Assembly (NCBI RefSeq): GCF_004382795.1
Contig: NZ_SMSG01000007.1
Coordinates: 124,001 to 188,000 of the forward strand
Length of the DNA stretch: 64,000 nucleotides
Reading direction: 5' to 3'
Source of the DNA: Cumulibacter soli
GTDB taxonomy: Bacteria > Actinomycetota > Actinomycetes > Mycobacteriales > Antricoccaceae
The notes beneath the pieces were generated by a model that was given only the letters and a program-made list of their open reading frames with translations, did no database searches and was not told the origin of the DNA. The first letter of the stretch is position 1; each line of letters opens with the position of its first letter. This document shows positions 24,771 through 33,878 of the stretch, piece after piece. The position numbers and the translations under genes are program-made.

Positions 24771-27743
24771 CTACTCTTCGGCGCGCCGGCCCAACCCCAA
24801 GACCACCGCGACCCCGCCGAACAGGATCATCGCCAACGCGGTCAGCGCGGCCGGCAGCACCGCTTGCACACCCGTCATCGCCAGATCGCCGCGCGTGGTA
24901 TCGGCGGGGGTAGCGAGCCTCGTCGGCGGAACGTTCGACGACGTGGCGGCATCGTCCCCGTCATCGGTCCCCGACGACGGAGGCGTCGACGGAGGCGTCG
25001 ATGAATCACTCGCCGGGCCGACGACGATCCGTAGTTCAGCCGTCGCCGGGTCGTTCACCGAGACCGTGAACACAAACCCGCCGGCGTCCGTCGGCGTACC
25101 CGAGATGAGCCCGTCATCAGACAGTTTCAGCCCCGGCGGCAACGAGCCGGCCGCAATGCTCCAGACGTAGATGCCGTCCTCGGCTCCGGTCGCCTCAAGT
25201 TGTGCCTTGTAGGGCACCCCGACCCGCGCCGTGGGTAGTTTGTCGGTGAGCACGGCCAGTTCGGGCGGCGTGGCGGTGACCGCGACGTTGAACAGGGCCG
25301 AGCCCGCCACCGCGTTAGCTGTCGCCGCAACTGTCACCGGTCCTTCGGACTGCCCAGCGGTGAGAGTGAGCGCGACGGCAAGACCGTCATCGTCGGTGCT
25401 CACCACAACGGACGGTTCCCCGCCGAAGGAAGCGTCCCCGCCGGTCACCTCGAACGTCACGTCGACGCCCGCAGCGGGGGCGCCTTGGGTGTCGCTGACC
25501 AGCGCACTCAGTGGCGTCTGGAAGTCGAACCCCGCCTCGGCTGCTTGGCCATCGCCGCCGTACGCCTCGATCGTCGCTGGTGGGGCGGGCGCGACATCGA
25601 TCGTCAGCGAAACTGTGGCGCTCAGTGCGTTTGCATCGGTTACCTGAGCGGTGAACGCAAACGTTCCGGCGGTCGTAGGCACGCCCTGGATCGTGCCGTC
25701 GGTGCCGAGTTCGAGGCCGGCGGGTAACCCGCCGTCGATGGATCCGAATGCGTACGGTGCGGTACCACCTGTCGCCTCGAGCGTGTCCGCATAGTCCGCC
25801 CCGACGGTCCCGTCCGGAAGCGCGGTGGTCGTGAGCGCCAGCGGCTCGCCGACGACATCCTGCACTGAGCCGATATGGCACGGCTCGCCGGCCGGACTTT
25901 GTACGCCGCGTTGATCGGTCACCGGGCACACCTCGACATCGACCCCGCCGTGGGTCAGCACGGTGCCCGGCGGAATCACGCCGACGGCTGGTGAACCCGG
26001 CTTTGGAGCGATGGTCGCGGTCGGACCACCATTGTCGCCGAGGTCGTTGAGTAGACCCGCAAGGTGCGGTGCGTTGGCTACGCTGCCCACGCCGCCGTCC
26101 ACGCAGGAGCCGTCCGAGTCGATGTTGTAGCCGCCGTCAACGTTGTGATCGCCAGGGAGCCAACAATCGTGGAAGTCGTTGTCGGCGAAGATGCTACTGA
26201 CCACGCTCACCTCGACTGTGGGGCGTGCGGAGATCCCGTCACGGTTGCCGACGAAGGTCGACGCGATGACCGTCAACTTGCCGGAGTCGAGATAGATCCC
26301 ACCAATCCCGTTATCGTTGCCGTCGAACGTGGAGGTGCGCACATCGACATCGCCGCCGGCGAGACTCGTTATGCCGCCGCCGAAGGTACTCGCACCCGTC
26401 GCGTCGTTGTCCGCGAAGGTCGAACTCGTGACGCTCGCACTAGCCTGCGCCGTCCATAGCACGATGCCGCCGCCGTAACCGGCATCGGTGAAGTTGTCCA
26501 CGAAAGTCGAGTCGGCCACGACGAGCTCGCCCTCGCGGACGACGATTCCGCCGCCGGAGTCGGAGTAATCGGCACTGCCGATACTTCCGCGCACTGTCAG
26601 TGCGTCGACATTCAGCGTGCCGCTGCCGGTGTAGTCCACGACGTATGGCGCTGCCTCGAGCCCATCAAGGATGGGCGAGACGCCGGTATCGGCTTGGATG
26701 CTGAGCGAGTCCTGATCGATGACCCAGCCCGTCTGTGTCGTGAACGTAGCCGAGGAGTCGGGATTCGCAGCGAGGATGACCGTGTCGCCGTCTGTCGCGA
26801 GGTCGAGCGCCTGTTGCAACGTGCACGCGTCCTGCAACGTCGCTACTGCCGGGCAGGACGACGGATCGCTCACCTCGCCGCTCGGGTAGGCATACAGCGA
26901 TGTCGCTGCGTGCTGATCGAGCACTGTCTGCGTGCCCGCCACCTGAGTCTGCTGACTGATCGAACCAGAGTTGGCGATCGTGCCGTCCCCCGAGATCGTC
27001 CCGCTGCCGGTGACCGCGCCCGAGTTTTCGAAGGTGCCGGTGTTCTGCAGCGTGCCGCCCTTGAGGTCGATGCTTTCGCCTGCGGGCAGCCGCAGCGTCC
27101 CGGAGTTACTGACCGCGCCCAGTTCGCTGGGCCCACCGATCGCCATATCGGTCGCGCCTGAGACGGTGACGACAGCGGGTGCCACGATCGCGAGCGCGCC
27201 GGCGGCGACTGGTGGCGATCCAGCACCATCCCCGTTACTGCCACCGATTCCGGCGGCGTTCACACCACCGGTCGCCATCACCGTGCCGCCCGTGATCGTT
27301 ACATCGCCGCCGCCGCCAATGCCCGCTGCGGTGTCCGTCGCGGACGACGCATCCAAAGTTCCGGTGGCACCCGGACTCGTATCAGTAATGGTCAACGAAG
27401 CGGTCTTCGGAACGCCGAGCGCAGCGCGGTCCGAATGTCCGGTCACCGACAGGTCGTACCCGTCAAGGTCAAGCGTCACATTGGCGCCGGGCGTTACGTC
27501 CAGAGCCAATGCGTCGGAGTCGATGGCCAGATCACAGGGCACCGTCACCGTCTCGCCGCTGGCTGCACCGTTAAAAGACGTCGTGAATTCGCTCGGGTCA
27601 CACGCTGGCACGATCGCCAAACTTGGGGCGGCGGGCAGGACGACGCCCATCGTCACCAATGCGGTGACCAGGCCCAATCGCGCGGACCGATTGCGTCGAC
27701 GCGTAGTGGTCGAAGCGGACATACTGCGGCGACGGATGCTCAC
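24771..27743 (-). CDS. Cell-wall anchored surface protein, beta-helix and Ig-like domains, LAMTG sortase signal
   Basis: A 990-residue secreted protein. Residues 1-43 are a signal peptide (Arg-rich start, LGLVTALVTMGVVLPAAPSLA-type core). The next ~550 residues are Gly/Ser/Thr/Asp-rich repeats of a right-handed parallel beta-helix, ending in a choice-of-anchor Q motif (PVTDQRGVQSP...CHIGSVQ). Then come two putative Ig (He_PIG) modules (LPDGTVGADY; LPTARVGVPYKAQL) flanking a Big-1-like module, a Ser/Pro linker, and a sorting signal LAMTG, hydrophobic helix and RRAEE tail. LAxTG is the motif of class E sortases in high-GC actinobacteria. The GTG at 27743 follows GAAGGGA and is preferred over GTG/ATG alternatives. 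Adhesion or polysaccharide binding is an inference. Confidence 0.85.
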   Translation of the reverse strand: MSIRRRSMSASTTTRRRNRSARLGLVTALVTMGVVLPAAPSLAIVPACDPSEFTTSFNGAASGETVTVPCDLAIDSDALALDVTPGANVTLDLDGYDLSVTGHSDRAALGVPKTASLTITDTSPGATGTLDASSATDTAAGIGGGGDVTITGGTVMATGGVNAAGIGGSNGDGAGSPPVAAGALAIVAPAVVTVSGATDMAIGGPSELGAVSNSGTLRLPAGESIDLKGGTLQNTGTFENSGAVTGSGTISGDGTIANSGSISQQTQVAGTQTVLDQHAATSLYAYPSGEVSDPSSCPAVATLQDACTLQQALDLATDGDTVILAANPDSSATFTTQTGWVIDQDSLSIQADTGVSPILDGLEAAPYVVDYTGSGTLNVDALTVRGSIGSADYSDSGGGIVVREGELVVADSTFVDNFTDAGYGGGIVLWTAQASASVTSSTFADNDATGASTFGGGITSLAGGDVDVRTSTFDGNDNGIGGIYLDSGKLTVIASTFVGNRDGISARPTVEVSVVSSIFADNDFHDCWLPGDHNVDGGYNIDSDGSCVDGGVGSVANAPHLAGLLNDLGDNGGPTATIAPKPGSPAVGVIPPGTVLTHGGVDVEVCPVTDQRGVQSPAGEPCHIGSVQDVVGEPLALTTTALPDGTVGADYADTLEATGGTAPYAFGSIDGGLPAGLELGTDGTIQGVPTTAGTFAFTAQVTDANALSATVSLTIDVAPAPPATIEAYGGDGQAAEAGFDFQTPLSALVSDTQGAPAAGVDVTFEVTGGDASFGGEPSVVVSTDDDGLAVALTLTAGQSEGPVTVAATANAVAGSALFNVAVTATPPELAVLTDKLPTARVGVPYKAQLEATGAEDGIYVWSIAAGSLPPGLKLSDDGLISGTPTDAGGFVFTVSVNDPATAELRIVVGPASDSSTPPSTPPSSGTDDGDDAATSSNVPPTRLATPADTTRGDLAMTGVQAVLPAALTALAMILFGGVAVVLGLGRRAEE

Positions 27744-27873
27744 TCGGTATTCCCTTCGATGGCTGGGTATGACCTTACAGAGGTCACACCGCCGTGTCAC
27801 TGCCCTAATGTTGCGGGGTTCAACCCGCGAAACTACGGGTTCTGACCTTGCCAGCGCCCCGGCGAGTCATGCT

Positions 27874-27890
27874 CACGGCTCGTTGCCGTG
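27874..27890 (-). terminator. Terminator-like hairpin after the response regulator
   Basis: CACGGC (27874-27879) pairs with GCCGTG (27885-27890) around a 5-nt loop, extended outward by ATGC/GCAT with a bulge. It is 10 nt beyond the response-regulator stop and has no T tract, so it is only a candidate. Confidence 0.4.
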
Positions 27891-27899
27891 GCATCGCGG

Positions 27900-28499
27900 T
27901 CAGATCCAGCCATACCGTTGCGCGATCTGCACCGCCTCATGCCGATTCGCCGCGCCCAACTTCACCATTGCCGCAGACAGATAATTGCGCACGGTCCCGG
28001 GTGACAGGAACGCGCGCGCGGCGACCTCGCCAATCGGTGCGCCGCTGGCGGACAGTTCCAACACGTCGCATTCGCGCGGTGTCAACGGGCAGTCCCCGGC
28101 CTGCATGGCCTCCGCGGCCAGGTCGGGATCGACGTACCGACCGCCATCAGCGACGACGCGCACGGCTTCGGCGAACCGCTCCGCCGAGGCCGTTTTCGGC
28201 AAGAACCCCGATACCCCTGATTCCAGGGCCCGCGTGAGATAACCGGGGCGACCGTGCGAGGTCACGATCACCGTCCGCACGTGCTCCGGCAACTGCATGG
28301 CGAGCTCGATCCCGTCAGTGTCGGGCATCTGCAAATCCAGAACCGCAACATCCACGTCGCTCACCTGCAACGCCTCAACCGCCGAACCGCAGGTCGCGAC
28401 GACCTCGATACCGGCCTCAAGCCCCAGCAGCACCCCCACGGCGTCTCGCACCAGCGCCTCATCGTCGACGACCATGACGCGGATCGGTGGGCTGCTCAT
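27900..28499 (-). CDS. NarL/FixJ-type response regulator
   Basis: A 199-residue two-component response regulator. The receiver domain has the acidic pair in VMVVDDEAL, the phospho-acceptor Asp in VAVLDLQMPDTDG and the Lys of LPKTAS; the C-terminal LuxR-type helix-turn-helix spans about 135-195 (LTPRECDVLELSASGAPIG). Its ATG overlaps the kinase stop by 4 nt. It is the last gene of a unit ABC ATPase, permease, kinase, regulator, so it probably controls the exporter and perhaps envelope stress genes. Confidence 0.93.
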   Translation of the reverse strand: MSSPPIRVMVVDDEALVRDAVGVLLGLEAGIEVVATCGSAVEALQVSDVDVAVLDLQMPDTDGIELAMQLPEHVRTVIVTSHGRPGYLTRALESGVSGFLPKTASAERFAEAVRVVADGGRYVDPDLAAEAMQAGDCPLTPRECDVLELSASGAPIGEVAARAFLSPGTVRNYLSAAMVKLGAANRHEAVQIAQRYGWI

Positions 28500-29776
28500 G
28501 ATGCACGCACCCGTTCGATGTCGCGAGCGCCGTTGCCGAGTGCCCCGGCGCGGAAATTCTGATCGTCGCCACTCCGATCCACCTCGAATGACACCGTCAG
28601 CACGAACGTGTCCCCCTCCCGTGACACCGACATCACCCCACCGAGAGGCGCGATGCGCTCGGCGAGACCGTTGAGCCCGGACCCCCGCACCGAGCCCGAA
28701 CCGGGCACCGCTCGATCATTACTCAGCCGCACCACGAGTACGGCGTCCTCGCGCTGGGCAGTAATCCAGCAGTGCGCGGCGTTGCTGTGCCGAATCACGT
28801 TGGTGACGCCTTCACGCACAACCCAACCAACCCCCTCGCGTAACGCGATCGGGATGTCCGCGGCGTCCAGCTCGATCCGCGGCTCGATGGAGGCGGCGCG
28901 CAATAGCGACTGGGCACCGCGTAGTTCTGCGGCGAGATCTACCGCCCGATAACCGCGTACGACGGCCCGCATCTCCGATAAGGAATCGCCGGCGAGTTGG
29001 CGTACGGCGTCCATCTCCCGGACCGAAGCGGGCACGTCACGGTTTGCCAGCCGCCCGGCGACCTGACTCTTGAGGGCGATGGCCGACAGGTTACGCCCGA
29101 GGGTGTCGTGCAGGTCGCGCGCGAACCGCAGCCGCTCCTCGGCGACCGCCAGCTGCGATGCGACGTCGCGGGAACGATCGACCTCATACATCAACGACAG
29201 CATGGCAAACGACGCCCGCACCGACACGATCAGCGCCAGCACGAAGATCGCCGTGCTGAACACCCGCGCGGGTATCTGTGGGCCAGGGACGCCGAACGCG
29301 AGGATGACGCCGACGATTGCGACGTACGAAATGAGGGTCTGGACGATCAAACGGCGTTTCGACGCGCCGATGCTGGCTACCGCGATGGCGTATCCGCCGA
29401 CCAGAACCGGGATCCACATCTGCGGCTCCCCCGACTCGCCGGTCCCATCGGGCAATACCGCGTAGACGACGGCGAGGGTAAGAGCGCCGAGTACCAGCAC
29501 AAGAATGCCGAGTTTGCCGGCGTCTGGTCGCTGTTCGCGAAGCGCGCGCACTCGGCCGCGGATCGCAACCACGGCAAGGACGACCTGCGCGAGGACGAGA
29601 ACCCAGAACACCGCCGTGAGCGTCGCGTTGGCGCGGACCATCTCGGCGTGCCATTGCGCAAGAATCAGCGGGGCCAGACACGCCAGCAAGTAGAGGCTCC
29701 ACGCGGTGTAATCCTCGAACTTCGTGACACTCGTCCGCCGCGACCAGGAGAACAGCGGCACCTTTCGATCGGCCAT
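28496..29776 (-). CDS. Sensor histidine kinase (HisKA_3)
   Basis: A 426-residue kinase with about five to six N-terminal membrane helices (YLLACLAPLILAQW onward), a dimerisation/phosphoacceptor segment RFARDLHDTLGRNLSAIAL with the phosphorylated His, and a short HATPase domain ending in NGLAERIAPLGG. This is the NarX/DesK-like HPK7 class, paired with LuxR-type regulators. I choose the ATG at 29776, 10 nt after the permease stop, over the frame that runs to 29887 into the permease gene. The lack of a large extracellular domain suggests intramembrane sensing. Confidence 0.9.
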   Translation of the reverse strand: MADRKVPLFSWSRRTSVTKFEDYTAWSLYLLACLAPLILAQWHAEMVRANATLTAVFWVLVLAQVVLAVVAIRGRVRALREQRPDAGKLGILVLVLGALTLAVVYAVLPDGTGESGEPQMWIPVLVGGYAIAVASIGASKRRLIVQTLISYVAIVGVILAFGVPGPQIPARVFSTAIFVLALIVSVRASFAMLSLMYEVDRSRDVASQLAVAEERLRFARDLHDTLGRNLSAIALKSQVAGRLANRDVPASVREMDAVRQLAGDSLSEMRAVVRGYRAVDLAAELRGAQSLLRAASIEPRIELDAADIPIALREGVGWVVREGVTNVIRHSNAAHCWITAQREDAVLVVRLSNDRAVPGSGSVRGSGLNGLAERIAPLGGVMSVSREGDTFVLTVSFEVDRSGDDQNFRAGALGNGARDIERVRAS

Positions 29777-29786
29777 ACCGCTCAGC

Positions 29787-30653
29787 CTAACGGCGCGGCT
29801 CCCACGTGAAGCGCTCCTTGATGATCCAGCCGGTGACGACGACCCAGGCGAGTAGGACGACGGTCGGGGTGAGGCAGCGCGCGACACCGTCGGCGAATGA
29901 GAAGATAGCTTCGCCGTTCCGGTTGATGCCCTGCATGCCGATGTTGAGCAACTCCACGACGCTGGCGCCCGGGGTCAACCGGGCGACGTTCTCCAGCGCA
30001 TCGGGCAATACGTGCAGCGGGAAGAACATCCCGGACAGCCCCATCGTGATCAGCACGACCGGCAAGGTCGTGACCTGCGCGGTCTCCGCGGTCCTGGTGT
30101 ATGGGACGGAGGCCGCTGCAAGCATCATGAACACGGCGAAGCCCAACACCACGGCGAGCAGCACGGCAACGACGTTCTCGAACCCAGGTATCGGACCGAT
30201 GATGATCGCGCCGATCACCACCACGATGATCTGCAGCACCGCGAGCACCAGACTCGGAAGCGCGGTCGCGAACAGAATTCCGTAATCCGGCACGGTGCCG
30301 GTGCGCATCCGCTTCAGCACGTATGACTCTCGTCGCGCGACGTACGTCGTCACCAGGTTGTAGTAGACGACGTACGACATCGCCAGGACGACAGCCGAGG
30401 TGACCATGACGGTCGTCGGCGATCCGAGGTCTGAATCCTGCCCGATCATGTACAGCGCGGCGACGAGCGCGAGTGGCACCAGGATCGTGTTGACCAACGC
30501 GGTGCGATTACGCAACAGCATGGTGAGTTCGGCGCGAGCCAGGGAGCTCATCCCGTGGGTGCGCGCGACGGGTCGCGGCGCGCTGGCTTTGCTGGTGGTT
30601 TTCCCGGTGGTCGCTTTTCCGGTAGTGGATTTTCCGGTGGTGGTCATCGTCAA
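29787..30653 (-). CDS. ABC-2 type transporter permease
   Basis: A 288-residue permease with six predicted helices (LVNTILVPLALVAALYMI, LVLAVLQIIVVVIGAIIIG, VLLAVVLGFAVFMMLAAA and others) and the conserved loop GLSGMFFPLHVLPDALENVA before the last pair. Its first ~20 residues are an unusual Thr/Gly/Lys repeat (TTGKSTTGKATTGK), probably cytoplasmic. It follows the ATPase gene by 22 nt and precedes the histidine kinase by 10 nt, the arrangement of exporters of peptide antibiotics or lipids linked to two-component systems. Substrate unknown. Confidence 0.88.
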   Translation of the reverse strand: MTMTTTGKSTTGKATTGKTTSKASAPRPVARTHGMSSLARAELTMLLRNRTALVNTILVPLALVAALYMIGQDSDLGSPTTVMVTSAVVLAMSYVVYYNLVTTYVARRESYVLKRMRTGTVPDYGILFATALPSLVLAVLQIIVVVIGAIIIGPIPGFENVVAVLLAVVLGFAVFMMLAAASVPYTRTAETAQVTTLPVVLITMGLSGMFFPLHVLPDALENVARLTPGASVVELLNIGMQGINRNGEAIFSFADGVARCLTPTVVLLAWVVVTGWIIKERFTWEPRR

Positions 30654-30675
30654 CCCTCCTTACAGGTCGGTGATG

Positions 30676-31614
30676 TCAGGCAGCGAGTGCGGACTGCGGG
30701 CTGTCGGAATTCGCTATCGCCAGGAAGGCCTCCTCCAGCGACGCGGCGCGGCCTTGCAGGCCTTCAAGCGTCAGGCTGTGCTGGTCTGCCCACCGCAACA
30801 AGATGGAGAGATCGCGCTGGAGTTGACGAGTGCGATAGGTGAGCCAATCGCGATCGAACGTCGGCGGCACGCTCAGTTCCGGCAGCTGCGGCATACCGTC
30901 CTGGTAGCGGAAGGTGATCGTTGCGGACTGCGTCCGAGCGATCTCTCGCGTGGTCCCTTCGGCGACCACGACCCCGCCTTTCATGATGGCCAGGCGATCG
31001 GCGAGTTCCTCAGCTTCGTCGAGGTAGTGCGTGGTGAGTACGGCGGCGCAACCGTCCCGCACTAGGTCCGCGATCAGCGCCCAGGTGGTCGCGCGGCTCT
31101 GCGGGTCGAGCCCGGTGGTTGGTTCGTCGAGGAACAGCACATCGGGCCGCCCCATTAAGGCCAGCGCGAGATCCAATCGGCGGCGCTCACCACCGGAAAG
31201 TGACTTGAGGTGTACGTCGGCGCGGTGCGTGAGCTGGACCAAGTCGAGGGTTTCGGGCGTCGGGCGCGGATCAGGCAAAGTTCCGGCCCACATCCGCGCA
31301 GTCTCCGCGACGGTCAGGTCGTCCGGTAAGCCGCCATGTTGCAGCATGATGCCCATCCGCGGACGGACGATACGACGATCGGCGTACGGGTCGCGTCCAA
31401 GCACCCGGACCGTGCCGCTGGTCGGCTTGGCGAGTCCCTCCGCGACTTCGAGCGCGGAGGTTTTTCCCGCACCGTTCGTGCCGAGTAGTGCGAATAGTTC
31501 ACCGGGGGCGACCTCGAAGGAGACGCCCTTGACGGCTTCGAAGCCGGTCGTGGCGTTCCCGTAACGACGGCGCAGATCAATGACCTCGATGGCTGGATGC
31601 GCGGTGGCGTTCAT
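30676..31614 (-). CDS. ABC transporter ATP-binding protein
   Basis: A 312-residue ATPase: Walker A GTNGAGKTS near residue 45, signature LSGGERRRLDLALAL, Walker B VLFLDEPTTGLDP, and switch LTTHYLDEAEE. The C-terminal ~80 residues resemble the extension of CcmA/DrrA-type exporters. It is the first gene of the exporter-kinase-regulator unit running leftward to 27900. The 248 nt upstream, to the end of the monooxygenase gene, must hold the promoter, but I see no convincing consensus there. Confidence 0.92.
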   Translation of the reverse strand: MNATAHPAIEVIDLRRRYGNATTGFEAVKGVSFEVAPGELFALLGTNGAGKTSALEVAEGLAKPTSGTVRVLGRDPYADRRIVRPRMGIMLQHGGLPDDLTVAETARMWAGTLPDPRPTPETLDLVQLTHRADVHLKSLSGGERRRLDLALALMGRPDVLFLDEPTTGLDPQSRATTWALIADLVRDGCAAVLTTHYLDEAEELADRLAIMKGGVVVAEGTTREIARTQSATITFRYQDGMPQLPELSVPPTFDRDWLTYRTRQLQRDLSILLRWADQHSLTLEGLQGRAASLEEAFLAIANSDSPQSALAA

Positions 31615-31862
31615 ATCCCCACACTCGCCGCTGCGCCCGAGCTCGGGTAGTCACAAATGTCATGACCCCTGTGCCCCGCGGGACTAGGTCCAGGCCTTGC
31701 CCGCAGATTCCGTCGGGCGGTATTCATGGCACCGCCACCGCGTCAGCCGTTGCCAACCAAAACGCAGCCTGAGCGGTGAGATAGCCGTCATACATCGATA
31801 AGTCGCCGCACAGACTGCGTCTTGTGCGGCGTCGGCTCACTGGCTGGGCGCCGCCGGACTCC

Positions 31863-33227
31863 TCAGATCGTGAGCGAGCGCGCGACGTGCGTCGGCGACA
31901 GACGTGCGCCAACTCCGGTGTCGAACCGCTCGCGCAGCGTCACCGGTGAATCACCGGGTTCGGCGATCAACCCGCGAGCGCGCAGTTCCGGCACCAGGTA
32001 CTCGACGAGGTCCGCGAAGGTGCCTGGCATCGTGGCATACATGAAGTTGAATCCGTCGACGTCCGCCACGTCCTGCCACTGTTGCAGCTGATCGGCAACC
32101 GAGGTCGGTGAGCCGGTGATGACCGGACCCCGCCCGCCGATGCTGACCCACCGCGCGAGTTCTTCGATCGTCCACTGTCGGTCAGCGTCCCGCGTGAAAC
32201 TATCCAACGCAGACCGATTGGCATCCGTGGTCACGTGTACCAGTGGCTCGTCCGGCGCCAGGCCGGCGAGATCAACCCCGGCCCAACCGCCGAACAAGGC
32301 CAATGCCCCCTCCAGGCTCGCAGATTTCCGGTAGTCGGCCAGCAATGCTTCGGCCTCCGCGTCCGTTCCGCGCACGATTGTCGTCAGCCCGGCGATCACC
32401 TTGACCGACCGCGGATCGCGTCCGGCCTCGGCCGCTTCCGCACGAATCGCATCGACCGTCTTACGAGCCGCCGCTGGGGTCGGCGCAATCGCGAAGACAA
32501 CCTCGGCATGCCGTGCCGCGAACTGGCGACCCCGCGGCGAGGCTCCCGCCTGGAAGATGACCGGCGTACGTTGCGGCGACGGCTCGCACAGGAACGCGCC
32601 TGGTACGTCGAAGTACCTGCCGTGATGGTCAATATCGTGCACCTTCTCCGGCACGGCATAGATTCCCGCGGCAGCGTCCTTGATGACCGCGTCGTCGTCC
32701 CAGGAGTGCTCCCACAGCTTGTAACAGACCTCCAGGTATTCATCGGCGATGTCATAGCGCTCATCGTGCGCGACCTGCGCCGTGAACCCGAGATTCTTGG
32801 CGGCCGAGTCGAGGTATCCGGTCACTACGTTCCAACCGATACGGCCGTTGCTGAGGTGGTCCAACGTCGTCATCCGCCGCGCCAACGAGTACGGCTGTTC
32901 GTACGTCGTGGTGACGGTGACGCCGAATCCCAGATTCCGAGTCGCGGCCGCCATCGCCGATATACCGAGAATCGGATCATTCACCGGCACCTGAACCGCC
33001 GAGCGTACGGCGGCATCGCGAGATCCGCCGTACACGTCGTACGTACCCAGCACGTCGGCCAGGAACAACGAGTGGAACCCACCGGATTCCAACATCCTGG
33101 CCAGTCCCGTCCAGTGCTCCAGGGACGTGTAGTCGGCGCTCGCATCATCCTCGCGGGTCCATAATCCCGGATTCTGATGGCCTACACAGGCCATGGCGAA
33201 CGCATTCAACATCATGGGACGAGTCAT
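31863..33227 (-). CDS. FMN-dependent monooxygenase, NtaA/SnaA/DszA family
   Basis: A 454-residue luciferase-like (LLM) flavin monooxygenase. Recognisable blocks are FHSLFLADVLGTYDVYGG, GFGVTVTTTYEQPYSLAR, TLDHLSNGRIGWNVVTGYL and TPVIFQAGASPRGRQFAA, all typical of the NtaA/DszA group that uses reduced FMN from a separate reductase to oxidise chelators, sulfones or similar xenobiotics. No flavin reductase gene is adjacent. Its ATG overlaps the stop of the upstream membrane-protein gene by 4 nt, an unexpected coupling. The substrate is unknown. Confidence 0.9.
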   Translation of the reverse strand: MTRPMMLNAFAMACVGHQNPGLWTREDDASADYTSLEHWTGLARMLESGGFHSLFLADVLGTYDVYGGSRDAAVRSAVQVPVNDPILGISAMAAATRNLGFGVTVTTTYEQPYSLARRMTTLDHLSNGRIGWNVVTGYLDSAAKNLGFTAQVAHDERYDIADEYLEVCYKLWEHSWDDDAVIKDAAAGIYAVPEKVHDIDHHGRYFDVPGAFLCEPSPQRTPVIFQAGASPRGRQFAARHAEVVFAIAPTPAAARKTVDAIRAEAAEAGRDPRSVKVIAGLTTIVRGTDAEAEALLADYRKSASLEGALALFGGWAGVDLAGLAPDEPLVHVTTDANRSALDSFTRDADRQWTIEELARWVSIGGRGPVITGSPTSVADQLQQWQDVADVDGFNFMYATMPGTFADLVEYLVPELRARGLIAEPGDSPVTLRERFDTGVGARLSPTHVARSLTI

Positions 33228-33772
33228 GCCGGGACGCTAACACCACCGGAGTTCGCTGCGTCTACGGCCGCTCGCCGCCACCAGTGCACCAGGCACAACG
33301 CAGCAATCGCGAGCATCAGCGCGGGCACCCAGAGCACGCCGTACCGCACGATCTGCTCGAGTACGCCGGACGTAGCCGGCTCCGTGACGGTGGCGTCCAG
33401 TGAAACCCACGCGAATCCTAGGGCTGAACCGATTCCGCCGACGCCGATGGCAAATCCGACCGCGGCTGGATCGTTCGCGTTACGTCGAGCAACGACGGCG
33501 CACGGGTATGCGATCAGGGCACCGATGATCCCGATGTAGAACAGGACGCCGAAGGCGTCGTAACTGATGCCCTGCAACATTGGATCGAGCGAGTGTGCTG
33601 TGCGTTCACCGACGTAGCCGAGCCGATCGGCGAGGTCGGGATCGAGCGCGCTGACGCGCACGACGTCGTACATCCACGCAAGCCACATGCCGACGACTGC
33701 GCAGCAGATGAGCAGGAGCGTCGCCGCCGTCACCGCCGCGGGAGTGTGGTCGCCTCTCGTCGGATTCGCCAT
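33224..33772 (-). CDS. Hypothetical four-helix membrane protein
   Basis: A 182-residue protein with four hydrophobic segments: AAVTAATLLLICCAVVGMWL, a central GVLFYIGIIGALIAYPCAVV, GFAIGVGGIGSALGFAW and VLWVPALMLAIAALCLVHWW. No family motif is known to me. I start it at the ATG at 33772; 14 further residues upstream lack a membrane or family character. It precedes the flavin monooxygenase with a 4-nt overlap, so the two are probably made together. It could be a small transporter or an accessory protein. Confidence 0.65.
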   Translation of the reverse strand: MANPTRGDHTPAAVTAATLLLICCAVVGMWLAWMYDVVRVSALDPDLADRLGYVGERTAHSLDPMLQGISYDAFGVLFYIGIIGALIAYPCAVVARRNANDPAAVGFAIGVGGIGSALGFAWVSLDATVTEPATSGVLEQIVRYGVLWVPALMLAIAALCLVHWWRRAAVDAANSGGVSVPA

Positions 33773-33878
33773 TCGATAATTCTCGCAGGTCGCGCCGCGA
33801 CAGCCGGTGGGCAATCACGACATCAAGGCAACGAGCAGCGTTCACATCCGGTTCATCATCGCCGACTAGCCTCTTCGC

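Noticed and set aside
31724-31912. 62-codon minus-strand frame between the ABC ATPase and the monooxygenase gene
   Set aside because: No ribosome site and no family; half of it overlaps the monooxygenase end.
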